Of a stretch of 64,000 nucleotides of DNA, positions 34,246 through 44,647 are shown piece after piece. The translations under genes and the position numbers were made by a program. The stretch is from contig OZ020259.1 in the NCBI GenBank assembly GCA_963971285.1, positions 1,798,001-1,862,000 of the forward strand, read 5' to 3'. Under the pieces are notes generated by a model. It had not been told where the DNA came from, did not search any database, and saw only the letters and a program-made list of their open reading frames with translations. Each line of letters opens with the position of its first letter. The first letter of the stretch is position 1. This DNA comes from Astropecten irregularis. Lineage: Eukaryota; Echinodermata; Asteroidea; Paxillosida; Astropectinidae.

Positions 34246-35942
34246 CATGATGGTACATGGATTTCATTTGTAACCCTTGGTCCATCATGGTCCATAGACC
34301 ATATGTATCGAAAATAGCAACTGGCATGACTGGGGGGAATTCTACTTAAAGAGTGATCAAAGGCGCTAAATAGATCAGCACGGAGTGACGTCATTCCAAC
34401 TCGCCGTCCTCGGAGCCGATGAAAACAAAGCATTAAGTTGTACAGGTTTTACGACAAAAAGCTGCCAGAATTATTTAATCTTATTACAGGGTACTTCAAA
34501 GAAGGATATTGTCTGGGGGAAAAACTATGACTCAACAATGAAATTCATACAGAATACAATTTCTGCTTCTTGACAAAAAAATTCGAAAAACAATTCTCTA
34601 CGACGGGCGGTTTGTGCGTGATTTGTCCGCAGTTTGCGCCGGTTTGCGCCATCTACATGTTAGTTTTCATCGGTTGTCAAGCTATGAGAATGAAAGTAGG
34701 CCTACCCGGATGTCCGCGCTGCTCTATAATTAACAAACGATACCAATTAAAATAAAAATAATCATTAAATCAGTAATAAATGCATACAATATTTATAAAA
34801 AGAGTGGCGGAAAATAAACTTAATTCGGCAGTTTCGGCACACGGGCGCGGGTCTGGTCAATTCAATAACATGTGATTTATTTAACGGACACGATCACACA
34901 CTGTATGCGATATGCCGTGTATAGCACTGTACAACGCACGTGATACGAGCCCTCCAAGGCATAGGGCTGCGAGTTTGAGTTTGAAAGGTGGAACAGCCAA
35001 AACGGCATTTCACATGACGTGATTTGGTCGAGATGGCACACTGCGCACTATTCAAAATGGCCGACTGACGGCAAACGGAGGGAATCTCGACACCTTCGGT
35101 AAGTTTGGGGTCATTTTTTCTGAACTAAATGATCTTTCGATATTCAAAGTGGTTTTATATGACTCATTGATTAGTACCAATCAGATCCATGTAGTCAGAT
35201 TTTGTGTTTGGATTTTGGAAAGTGGAAAACTAAGTGGAAACGTACTTCAGGAGTTGGCCAAAATGTCATTCCCAAACATTTTGAATACGTTTTCTCGTAA
35301 CCCTAAGGTCCCAGTCCCCATGTCAGACCTAGGGTTACGATCATCGCAACTAAATCGCATATTGTATGTCATTATTTATCATCATGTGATTAAAATTAGA
35401 AATACAACTTACAATACAAGAAAGCAAGATGACTGCTGCAGTATTCCGCGTGTATCTGTGATCTACTTGAACCATAGGCGAATTGGACACTGCTAAGGCT
35501 CACAAAAGCCACAAATACAGCTCAGTTTCGAAACAATTGTTACATTTTAATGATCACTTCCAACTCCAAGTTCGAGTTTTCCATCCAATCTTCAAATTCG
35601 AACTTTGTATGTACAGTACAGTGGTTTTACTTTCGATCCGCAGTAACACATGGTGGTGAGTCAGAGTACCCGACGTATACTCAGCTGACTAGAGGGTAGA
35701 CTTCCATTAGTCCCTTGCTCTCGGCTGAATCGAACAGGTGATTGATTTATTGATTTGATTGATATTTCATAACTTCATAAAATTTAAGAAAAAAGACAAT
35801 AATGATTTTAGCATCCATTCGCAGCCTACGGCTGAATTACATGGAATACTGTACAAACAAGTATATATATGTACATAAACATAAATAAAATCTAATGAAT
35901 TGCGGAAATAGCTTTGCTGAAAATTTACTAATTGACCACCTT

Positions 35943-36285
35943 AAAGGTAGGCCTAGTAATACTTTGGTGAGAAACCAAAAGAGAAATGTTCACAGATTTA
36001 CGTATAACTTTAAGGGTACGAAGATGGTGCTGCATGGTAGAAACCTACCGTTAAAATATTTCTGCCTGAAATGGTGTATTTATCCAAAAATTAGTTAAAC
36101 AATGACCGAAAATCCTTTTGATCTTTTAAAAGATCCAAAATAAAAGAGAAAAGACTTTCGTTTTTCACGATTTTCTCAAAAAGTGGGCACCGTATGGGAC
36201 TGAAATTTTCACAGGATGACTTTTTGCCCATGAATCTGTATTTCTTTGATAAAGACCAAAGTATGATAGGCTACTACCTTTAAAT
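35943..36285. repeat. R4 element
   Basis: TAATACTTTGGTGAGAAACC, AAATGTTCACAGATTTACG, AAAGTGGGCACCGTATGG, AAGTATGATAGGC. Confidence 0.8.
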
Positions 36286-37077
36286 AAAAGTAAATTCAAA
36301 TAAAAATTAATTTAAATAAATATTAAATAACAAAAAGATTCAATTTATAAACAAATTAAATATTCAAATAAATATCATATGAATTCATTATAAACCCCTC
36401 AAAAAGGTTTTTGCAATTTTGGTGGCAAAAAAATAAGTTGAGGGACACTCAGAAGTTGAAATTTATAGCCCCTCCCCCTCTATATAAATCCCAATGCGCG
36501 TACGTACGTGCAGCTGTCAACGCTGCGCTGGCTACCAGTGAAACAATTACATGTTTATTTCAATTTTCATGCGTGCGTAACAAGTGTACCAGTTAAAATC
36601 ATATCAGATTTATATCGTGACGCAGGAAGAATGAAAACGAGTGTAATAAAAACAGAACATTATTTTTGTGCGGAACTGCAAATAAATAAGACCAACGAAT
36701 AACTGTTTAGGTGAGTATTATGACTGAATTAATAGAATAGCCGGTAATGATTTGATTTCGGGGAATGCATGCTACGATCATTATAAGGAAGGAAGAAGGA
36801 CAAAAATGTTGTCAACAGACTCGGTCTCGGAGTCGGACGCCGCCGCTTTGCCTAAAAGTACACGGTATCACTATCAGGAAGTAGGCCCTAGTTCCCAAAA
36901 TTCAAATTAAAGAAAAGAACATGTGGTTTATAAAACTACAGTTAAAGGAAAGGAAAGCAACTTTGTATAGCTTCTACAGCTCCCAAACGATATTTCTGAC
37001 TTTCAGCAAATGTTCCTGAGTCCTTAAAACCATAGAAATTTCTCCAATAATATTTCAGTGAAAAAGCAAGATTGCCA

Positions 37078-37230
37078 AGAATACAATTTTCGGGGTTCCT
37101 GAGGTTTAGTAGAACACTCGGGTTAGCTGGTACCCATGGCCCAATAGATGAAGAGTGGTATTTAGGTGAGTAGAAGCTGGGTACCGGCTAACCTGAGTGT
37201 ACTAAACCTCAGGAACCCCCAATTTTCTTA
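37078..37230. repeat. Inverted repeat with ~45-bp arms
   Basis: GGGGTTCCTGAGGTTTAGTA (left, from 37093) is the inverse of TACTAAACCTCAGGAACCCC (right). The arms continue through GGGTTAGCTGGTACCC and GGGTACCGGCTAACC, with a loop of about 40 bp. It ends about 90 bp before the acceptor of the tetraspan gene's first coding exon. Confidence 0.85.
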
Positions 37231-37375
37231 CCTGCTTCAGTGCTTGTTATTTATTGCAGAACAGTTTTTTCCCCAAGCAATTCTATTTCCAAACTTCATT
37301 TTGACTCATTTTTTTTTATCCAGTAGTGCAATCAGAAGATCTAGCTTGCGACGCCTCAATTTGAGTCTTGACCAG

Positions 37376-40300
37376 ATGGCAACTCTCTACCCAGAAGGTG
37401 TCGGCCGGCCAATTCCACAGCAGCAGCAGCAACAGCAGCAGCAGCCGTCGCAGCAGCATACCATCACCTACCAGACAGTGCAGGCCCAGCCTAAGCCCGC
37501 TGCCGGAGCCACGGTCAGCAATTACAATGCTTCGACCGCCCGTTACACTGGCTTCATCCAAATGACCTGTGGTCTCCTGTCGGTGGTCATTGGTATCGTG
37601 GCCATCATTTTGGATTGCACTTTAGCATCGGTGGCCAGCCCAATCTGGAGTGGAATTGGGGTGAGGCATTATTGTTTACAGCTGATATTTCATTAACCCT
37701 AACCCTCTGCACCAACCATAAAAGATAAGAGCTGCTTACCACACATTACTATAGTCTCCACAGGGGGACTTGATATTAACCCTAACCCTCTGCACCTACC
37801 ACAAGATAAGAGCTGCTTACCACACATTACTACAGTCTCCACAGGGGGACTGGATATTGACCCAAAGTTCCTAACCCGCTGTACCTACCACACAAGATAA
37901 GAGCTGCTTACCACAGTCTCCCGTTAATTTTACTGTCCAGTTACTTGGCTACATATCCTGTTCCCACTGCACAACCCGCATATGCAACTAAAAGTTATAT
38001 TTTCTTCTTGATCCGCAGTTTTTCGCTGTGGCTGGCATTCTTGGCGTGATATCTGCCTCCAACAAGAACAGCTCTGTGGTGAGTTGAACATAGAACCATC
38101 TTAACAGGTTGACTGTCTACCAGACTACTGACCAGTAATGCTCAATGTAAGGGGTTGCACAAGGGGTGTGCTTGCTCATCACATCAAAGCAGAATCTATT
38201 GGTGTTGGTCATTTTTAATCTGTTGTTGTCTGTCATTTTCTCTTCAGATCATTGGTCATCTCATCATGTCCATCTTTGCGTCCTTGGCAGCCTTCCAAAT
38301 GATGTGTCTCATGATCGTTGCGACTCTCTTTGAGGTTGAGTGCCAGTATACCTACAGCGTCTGGGGCTACCAGCACCATGTCTGTGACCATGAAGTAAGT
38401 TAACTTGCCTTTCACCTTCAGCTTCTTAAACCCTAAAGCAAGTCTATGCAACACTACAGTACTGTATATGTATGCCATGCCTACGCAACAGTACACTACC
38501 GTACGTCTGTTATACGCAATCCTACGTGCCTGTACGCCAATTGTATTAAGCCAGTAGGTACGCAGTGCCTATGCACATCCACGCAGGCTCACCTTGAGTA
38601 TGCCGCCTTATTTCGGCGTACGCAGCTCTACGTAGGGGCATAACCCTTATGCATACCACAATTTACCACACTAAGATTTAGATTTTAGTTTTTTCTGTGG
38701 TCAGTGTAGTATCTAGCATACCACAATACATCACAATGTTGTTTTCGTAAGATGTCAGTGGCAGAGTTTTCCATATAGGTCCATTAAAAATAACATTTCT
38801 TTCTCTGTTTGGTATCGTTCTTTGTGTTTGATCAGTATGGCAAGATTGCTGTGGACTCTATCGGCGGCTTGATTGCATTGGTTGAGTTCATCGTGGCCAT
38901 TGTGGCCTCGGCCTTATGTTGCCGTGGTAGTTGTGGCTCCGGAACCGTCGCCAGTCAGCAAACAATCGTAAGTACCCTGTCAGAAAGTTTTAAGAAGGCA
39001 AAAAGTTGAAACAGAACGGTGAAATTTGTTTTGGAACTTGCATAGTTCAAGAATATTTGTTATTTGAATTAGACTTGTCTTTCACCGACACACCGTATAA
39101 ACACTGCATGCATGCTCAGTGCTTTTTGAGTGCACATGAACAAAATCATATGCTGGCTCAGTTTGGATTTGAACCTAAGACCTCCAGCTTAGTAGTGCAG
39201 ATGCTATATCAATAGACCATAAAGCTGGATGGAGTCAGCAGGTTAATTTGATTGTGATATTTCCGCAGGTACCACAATTGATATTAGGCTAGGGGCCTTT
39301 CGCAAAGCTCGGCTCAGGCTCAGGTTTCATCTTTGTAATCTATACTGTATGCTGGAATATAGGTTGTGGCTTTTCATTGAAGCTGAAGCTCCGTTTTCTT
39401 TTTCAAACCAGAGAATCTACTTCCGAACCGCAGCCAAAAGCCTCTGTTTTGATACCCGTAATTTGAAAATGGATTCACAAAATGGAGCTAGAGTCAAAGC
39501 CTGAGCCGGAGCCGAGATTTGAGAAAGGCCCTAGCACTGAGTGATCAGTGCTGATTTCAGTGATTCTATCGCCCAGATGAAAACCATAATAACAGGAAAA
39601 TTTGTGGATAGGTCTCCGAACATCATATCTTTAATATTTGGGCTTAGAGATTGAATGAGTCCAAGCATTTTAGAAGCTCTCAGAAACGTTTTTTTTTTGT
39701 GATCAATGATCCTGCAGGTCCACCACTATGTTCCAAATCAAGGCAACGTGACCATACTGACCACTCCGCAGCCCTACGGCCAGACTGTGGCTCCGCAACA
39801 CGGTAAGTCTTGCATGCAAATATCGATACTAATGTATCGATTATTCTGCTTCAACACCGTTCGACTGCTCCATTTCACAGCATACTGCTGTTTCAACTTG
39901 AATTTTTCCAGAGGTGGATTTCACAAAGCACTCAAGATTGATTTTCAATGTTTAATTGTCAGTATCACCATAGTGATATGTATTGTGACATCACACTTTG
40001 CTTAGAAACTATCGGATTGATTTATAAGGCTTGGCGCTTTGTGAAATCGACCCCTGAACCAACCAAAATCCTCACATTCGTCTGGTTACATGGTCAGTTT
40101 CTCCAAAATCAGTCAATTTTGTATTAACTGGTATCAAGGTGCTTGCCTTTGACAATCATGCCAGCTGGTACCCTCGAGTTAATCAGGGGCCAATTTCACT
40201 GCGCTGCTTAGCTAAGCATGTCATTTCTGTCTTAATAAAAATGGATAACAACCAAATGTCCATGTGTTGTGTATCACTTGTGATTGTTCTTCGGCTGTTG

Positions 40301-40609
40301 TTCACTGACCATGAATATCAAATGAAATTTTTAACTGGTTTGTTTTTATTGGGCAAGACATTTTTTGTGCTAAGCAAATTTTTGTGCTAAGCAGCGCCAT
40401 GAAATCGGCCCCTGCTTTTAAAGAAATTTGTCTACTTATCTTGGCATTCAGGATACGTGCAGCAGACCCAGAGCTACCCCATGGGCCAGACCCAGACCTT
40501 CACCAACCAGGGTTACACCATGCCCCAGCAAGGAGCCCAGCCAATGGCTGCCCCACCTCCTTACAACTTTGAGGACAAGGCCCATGGGATGCCCATTGCA
40601 GAGGCCTAG
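37376..40609 (+). CDS. MS4A/CD20-like four-pass membrane protein
   Basis: Complete coding sequence of six exons: 37376-37660, 38019-38078, 38248-38394, 38836-38967, 39718-39802, 40452-40609 (stop TAG 40607-40609); 288 aa, all phases agree. The N-terminus is cytoplasmic-type, with a run of nine Gln (residues 15-23). Four hydrophobic segments follow: TM1 YTGFIQMTCGLLSVVIGIVA; TM2 PIWSGIG joined to FFAVAGILGVISA; TM3 IIGHLIMSIFASLAAFQMMC; TM4 IGGLIALVEFIVAIVASALC. The PIWSGIGFF..G.L motif at TM2 is the hallmark of the CD20/MS4A family. A loop between TM3 and TM4 holds ECQYTYSVWGYQHHVC. The long Gln/Pro-rich C-tail ends with PPPYNFED, a PPxY motif of the kind bound by WW domains. Function is unknown; MS4A proteins modulate receptors or ion flux. 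The start ATG lies 52 bp after an acceptor ending at 37323, so the gene has an upstream leader exon. The family call is probable; a MARVEL-type protein is the alternative. Confidence 0.8.
37690..37925. repeat. Tandem repeat of about 100 bp in the tetraspan gene
   Basis: TTAACCCTAACCCTCTGCACC occurs twice, shortened to a diverged third copy (TTCCTAACCCGCTGTACC). AAGATAAGAGCTGCTTACC occurs three times and CCACAGGGGGACT twice. In the first intron of the gene. Confidence 0.85.
38430..38650. repeat. TACG-rich intronic segment
   Basis: About 200 bp with CCTACG, GTACGC and CGTACG repeated at irregular spacing, unlike the CpG-poor surroundings. Borders TCTATGCAAC and GGGGCATAACCC. In the intron after 38394. 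Confidence 0.5.
39062..39285 (-). repeat. tRNA-derived SINE, family R8
   Basis: GACTTGTCTTTCACCGACAC, GCTGGCTCAGTTTGGATTTG and AACCTAAGACCTCC match the copy near 2040-2200. The box B is degenerate. Confidence 0.65.
39291..39533. repeat. R5 element
   Basis: GGGGCCTTTCGCAAAGCTCG, GGCTCAGGCTCAGG at the left; CCTGAGCCGGAGCCGAG and GAGAAAGGCCC at the right. In the intron after 38967. Confidence 0.8.
39911..40055. repeat. R3-related element
   Basis: GAGGTGGATTTCACAAAGC at the left and GCGCTTTGTGAAATCGACC at the right, around AGTATCACCATAGTGAT. A related stretch lies at 22093-22215. Confidence 0.75.
40187..40413. repeat. R2 element
   Basis: GGGGCCAATTTCACTGCGC and CATGAAATCGGCCCC as inverted ends. 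It stops about 40 bp before the acceptor of the last tetraspan exon. Confidence 0.85.
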
Positions 40610-43600
40610 GGGCGGAAAGAGAAGAGACCCACCCTGACCATCTCATTAAAAGACCCACCGAACAACTCATAAAGAAAGGTAGAACATACTCCATATTTTT
40701 TATTTTTTTCCTAGAAATGTCACAACTTTATCGGAGACTGAGTCATTTAAATTATGTATCAAATTGCATTCATATCGAAACCGTCTCTTTTTAACAAATT
40801 TTGAAAAACTACAAAATTGAAAAATAAATTCATGATTTCAGAGCAGATTTGATCTGCAAATAATTTAAGATTCGCCCAGAAAACCTGGTGCTGGAACTGA
40901 ATACAAAAAGAACAAATTAAGAACTTAAAAAGTTCAGAAATACGTTCAACTTAAAGAGTGTGCATCACATAGTGCTTCTTCAGTTTAAATTTATACAAGT
41001 AGAGGCTAGCGAACCGAAATCCATTAGAGGTGCATAAACTCCAAGTATAAGTTTATAATTATATTTTAATCAGCATGTTTTTCAATTGAAACTAGCAGTT
41101 TCACAAAGGCTGACCATTTTAACAGAAGCTAGCAGTTTTTAAAACTATTCCAAGCAGTTTTACCAGCTTTATGAACTACCAAAATTTTCTACAATGGCTA
41201 ACCAACCATTTTAACAGTAACTAGTAGTTTCTCAAACTTTTCCAAGCAGTTTTACCAATTAAACTACATGTAGCTAATCAGCAGTTTAAGCTTACAACAA
41301 AAACAAACAAACAAACACACAAACAAAACGAACAAACAAAAAAGTTGGTACCTAGCTTTTACACATTCCTTTATCCATGTGCACCAAATTGAAATGTTGA
41401 CTTCTTCAACTCTTAAATTGTTCAAATATTGGTTATTTTAGTGTTGTAAAATAATGAAATTGGTTTAGAATATATCCGGTATGACAGTTTGCTGTAATGG
41501 TTTTTTAACAAGTTTTGTGCATTGTGTTATCGCTTGCCTAAGTACTAAAATAAATTTAGAAATATTGCAGATAAGTGGCTAATGTGGCTTTTGCAACTCT
41601 ATCTTTTATGTTACACAAATGTTTGTATAATTAGGCTTGATTATAGTGAAATTATTTGATTACCCAGTACTAGCCGCTATAAGTCGCTATAGTTGGTTTG
41701 TTAAATGAGACGGAGGCATGTTTTGTTGACAAAATGTGCTTTGTCTCAGGTTGATTATGTTTTTGAACGTAGATTTAAACATTAATTATGCGGTTTGTCA
41801 GTATAGAGTTATTTTCTTTGATTTAGTACATATCATTTTTCCTTAAAGGTCATGTACAACATTGGTAACGAACCAAAACAGAAATGTTCACGATAAATAG
41901 ACGATAATGGTAGAAACATACTGTGAAAATTTTTCTGCCTCAAATACTGTTTTTTTTCCAGAATTAAGAGTAAAATTAAACAACAAAACATTTTGATCTT
42001 GGCGAGATCAAAAATGAGACCTCTATTCCCACTGAATTTGGTGTAACAATTGCAGTAGTTTTTTTGTTGTTTTCTAATGTTGACAATGATCAATTGAGCT
42101 GAACATTTCACAGATTTGTTTTTATTGAATTACAAATCAAATTATGAGCAGCCTGCAGCTGCTCTCAGTGTCACCTTTACTTTTTAAAGGTAATACCAAT
42201 GTTGTATATGCTCATTAAGTTATCTGTTTAAAATATTTTGTTTTTGTGTATTGTTCCAAACATATTTTAACGGTAATACTGCAGCTAAAAATCCCAAGTT
42301 AAGAAATATCATTCAATTCAACGTATATTATGGTTTTATCTTAAAAAAAAAAAACAACTCCACCTGATTATATGCTTAAATTCTTGCCAATAGAACTCTA
42401 TGTATTTACTACTAAGTATTCAAATTCACACAAGTCTGTGCCCTTGTGTAGTGTTATAGAAATTTGACTTCAGTCCAACAAAACATTCCATTGTGTTAAC
42501 TTAAATGTCATCATTTGTGCTATATTGTTCTTCCAGTTAGCGTAAGAAATATCACATTTCCAACATTGTGAAGTGAGGAGATTTGTATTTTCCCCCAGAC
42601 AATTGACCAAAACGTTCCCAAGTTGAATTTGGTTTGTTGTTAAAACAGGTTGACAGGTTGAAACTTCCATAGAAAAAAAAACGAAAATATATTAATCTTT
42701 GATCCCTCCATTAAGTCCATTTATTTGTTTATAAATCCCTTTTTTTATTTATAAATTTATCTTTAAAGCCAAGGTACTATTAAGCAAGTACTATGCTATT
42801 TATTTATGTATTTTTCTCCATTTTTATGCTGTATTTATGTATCTGGTGCCAGAAGGGTTAAATCATGATGGTTTCATAAACGAAACCATCTTTAAAGACT
42901 AATAAGGTCTCTAAACATATTTATGTTAGGAAGAAATGTAATGGTAATCTAAATGTTTGTAATCCAAAGTTTTATCAGTCCAATTGATGCAGGAATTTGT
43001 GGGAAGGTTGCAACAATTGTGGGTGTTTTATTGAGTGCTTATTCTTTCAGTTCTGCAACTTTAATTATCCGATAAATCTTGCCAACTGCTTCCAAGTAGT
43101 GGTTCATTTAACCATCAAATCTAAACAAAAAATTGAATAATAATAATTAATCAATGACTGGGCAGGTTTTTAAAAAAAGCTTGTCACTTTCCATTTTTAA
43201 ATGCCTTTTTTTATTGGAACATTGCTCTGAAAATATGATATCCTTTTGTTTTTAACTCAAGAAAACAGTACTTTTTCCAAAGTTTTGAAGAGGGTGTGTG
43301 CATCATCATCAGTTAAAATCTGTTTAAGTTTGTTTTGCGTCGTTTTTCATCAGAAGATCATGGAGTATTTTTACCAAAATGCTAGACGAATCAAAGCGTG
43401 AAATTGAATAGATAATTTTTAAATATTTTTTAAATACTAGCTGTTATTTCATTATGTTACACAGATTTATCATGTGTATGATTTAGTGGTTCTCCATAAT
43501 GCTTGCGCTATTTTTAATTAGCAAAAGTGTTTCTTGCATTCTTAAAAGACTTTTATCGGTCGTATTTTACGCAGATATGTTCATTATAAACGACATAATT

Positions 43601-44647
43601 ATATCAAGCTCCTGTGTGATAGCGTTTTGTGGAAATAGAAAACTGTCAACGTGAATAATGTATCAACATACAGTGTTAGATTAATGTCAATAATTAATTA
43701 CCATATTCAGTTTTGACGAACAAACTCTGGTTCAAACTATCATAGTACACAATTCAGTTATAATGTGAACTTTTTCATGAGTTCTTTTGAATATTCATTA
43801 GCGAGGGGGTTCATTTACATATTGTTGCTGTGCATAACATTAGTTATAACTTATAGTTAATTAATATTCATAAAATATTTTTTGTGAAAGTGAAGGATAT
43901 GCAATGAATGGATAATGTAGGGATCAACATCAGTGGAGATTGAAACTTGGCGTCAGTACTGTCATACAAACTTGTATGAATATACAATTTGTAGCTTGAT
44001 ATGAGGAATACAGGATTTAAATAGGCTGAAGAATTAAAAGAGTGGACTATATTTTTCAAGAGATATTGTAAACATAGCTGATAATTAAAGCCATGCACTG
44101 CAAAAATTAACATTTGGTTGTTTGTTCTGGTGATTTGTTTTCATGTTTTCCGTCCCTTGGGCTTTTGGCGCAAATTAACCCCAATGCTATCCGTAATGGA
44201 ACTTGGGAATGGTATATAGATCAAATTGGGTTAAAGAAAGTCACATTGATCAGTAAAGCTTGTTTCTAAGGTCAATCATGAAGCAACACCCTTTATATTT
44301 TTGTTTTAAGAGTTCACACCCCCCTCCCCCCCTCAATTTCCCCACCCACCATTTTCTCAAATCGAAAAATTAATCATCTGAAAGAAGTAACTTTTGACCA
44401 ATTGGTGGCGCTATGCAAAATTTCCCTATCGCTGGTTTCCAATTTTGTTATTGTACAAGTAAAGTATCTCAGCAGCATACCAGCTAAACATGATATGAGG
44501 TCGAAGGTCAACTATTAAAGCACTGGCCATGTGTTCTGCACGAAATAGGTGAAATTTACTCCCATTTCTGAGACAAAATACTACTTCCTGCTCAGTGTAA
44601 TACTTAACCAGTCTGTTGAGTGTTGTATATGTGTGAAGCGTAGGAGA
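40610..44647. other. Tetraspan 3' UTR and AT-rich intergenic DNA before DDX54
   Basis: No coding sequence seen over about 4 kb. Possible poly(A) signals AATAAA lie at 40823-40828 and near 41548. Short repeats of AACTAGCAGTTT-type sequence occur at 41,080-41,290, and an R4 copy at 41847-42205. The rest is AT-rich. A C-rich tract lies at 44,320-44,335 and a CCAAT sequence near 44,398, about 250 bp upstream of the DDX54 start. Confidence 0.55.
41847..42205. repeat. R4 element
   Basis: AAGGTCATGTACAACATTGG and, at the right, AAAGGTAATACCAATGTTG as inverted ends; CAGAAATGTTCACG, TGGTAGAAACATACTG and TTTTTCTGCCTCAAATACTG inside. Confidence 0.8.

Larger units (their letters stand above)
32134..37375. 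other. Region between the divergent DENND3 and tetraspan genes
   Basis: No coding sequence seen. It contains R4 copies (32285-32990, 34020-34245, 35943-36285), a nested hAT-type MITE (32585-32918), R6 (33308-33728), R7 (33822-33890) and a hairpin (37078-37230). A GC-richer block at about 34,580-35,110 could hold the promoters of both genes. It includes GCGCC and CACGTG-like sequence, and a possible non-coding exon ending at a GTAAGT donor at 35099. Confidence 0.5.

Noticed and set aside
44549..44647. DDX54 start at the upstream in-frame ATG
   Set aside because: The added residues (MKFTPISETKYYF and on) are unlike helicase N-termini; the ATG at 44648 begins a typical basic start.
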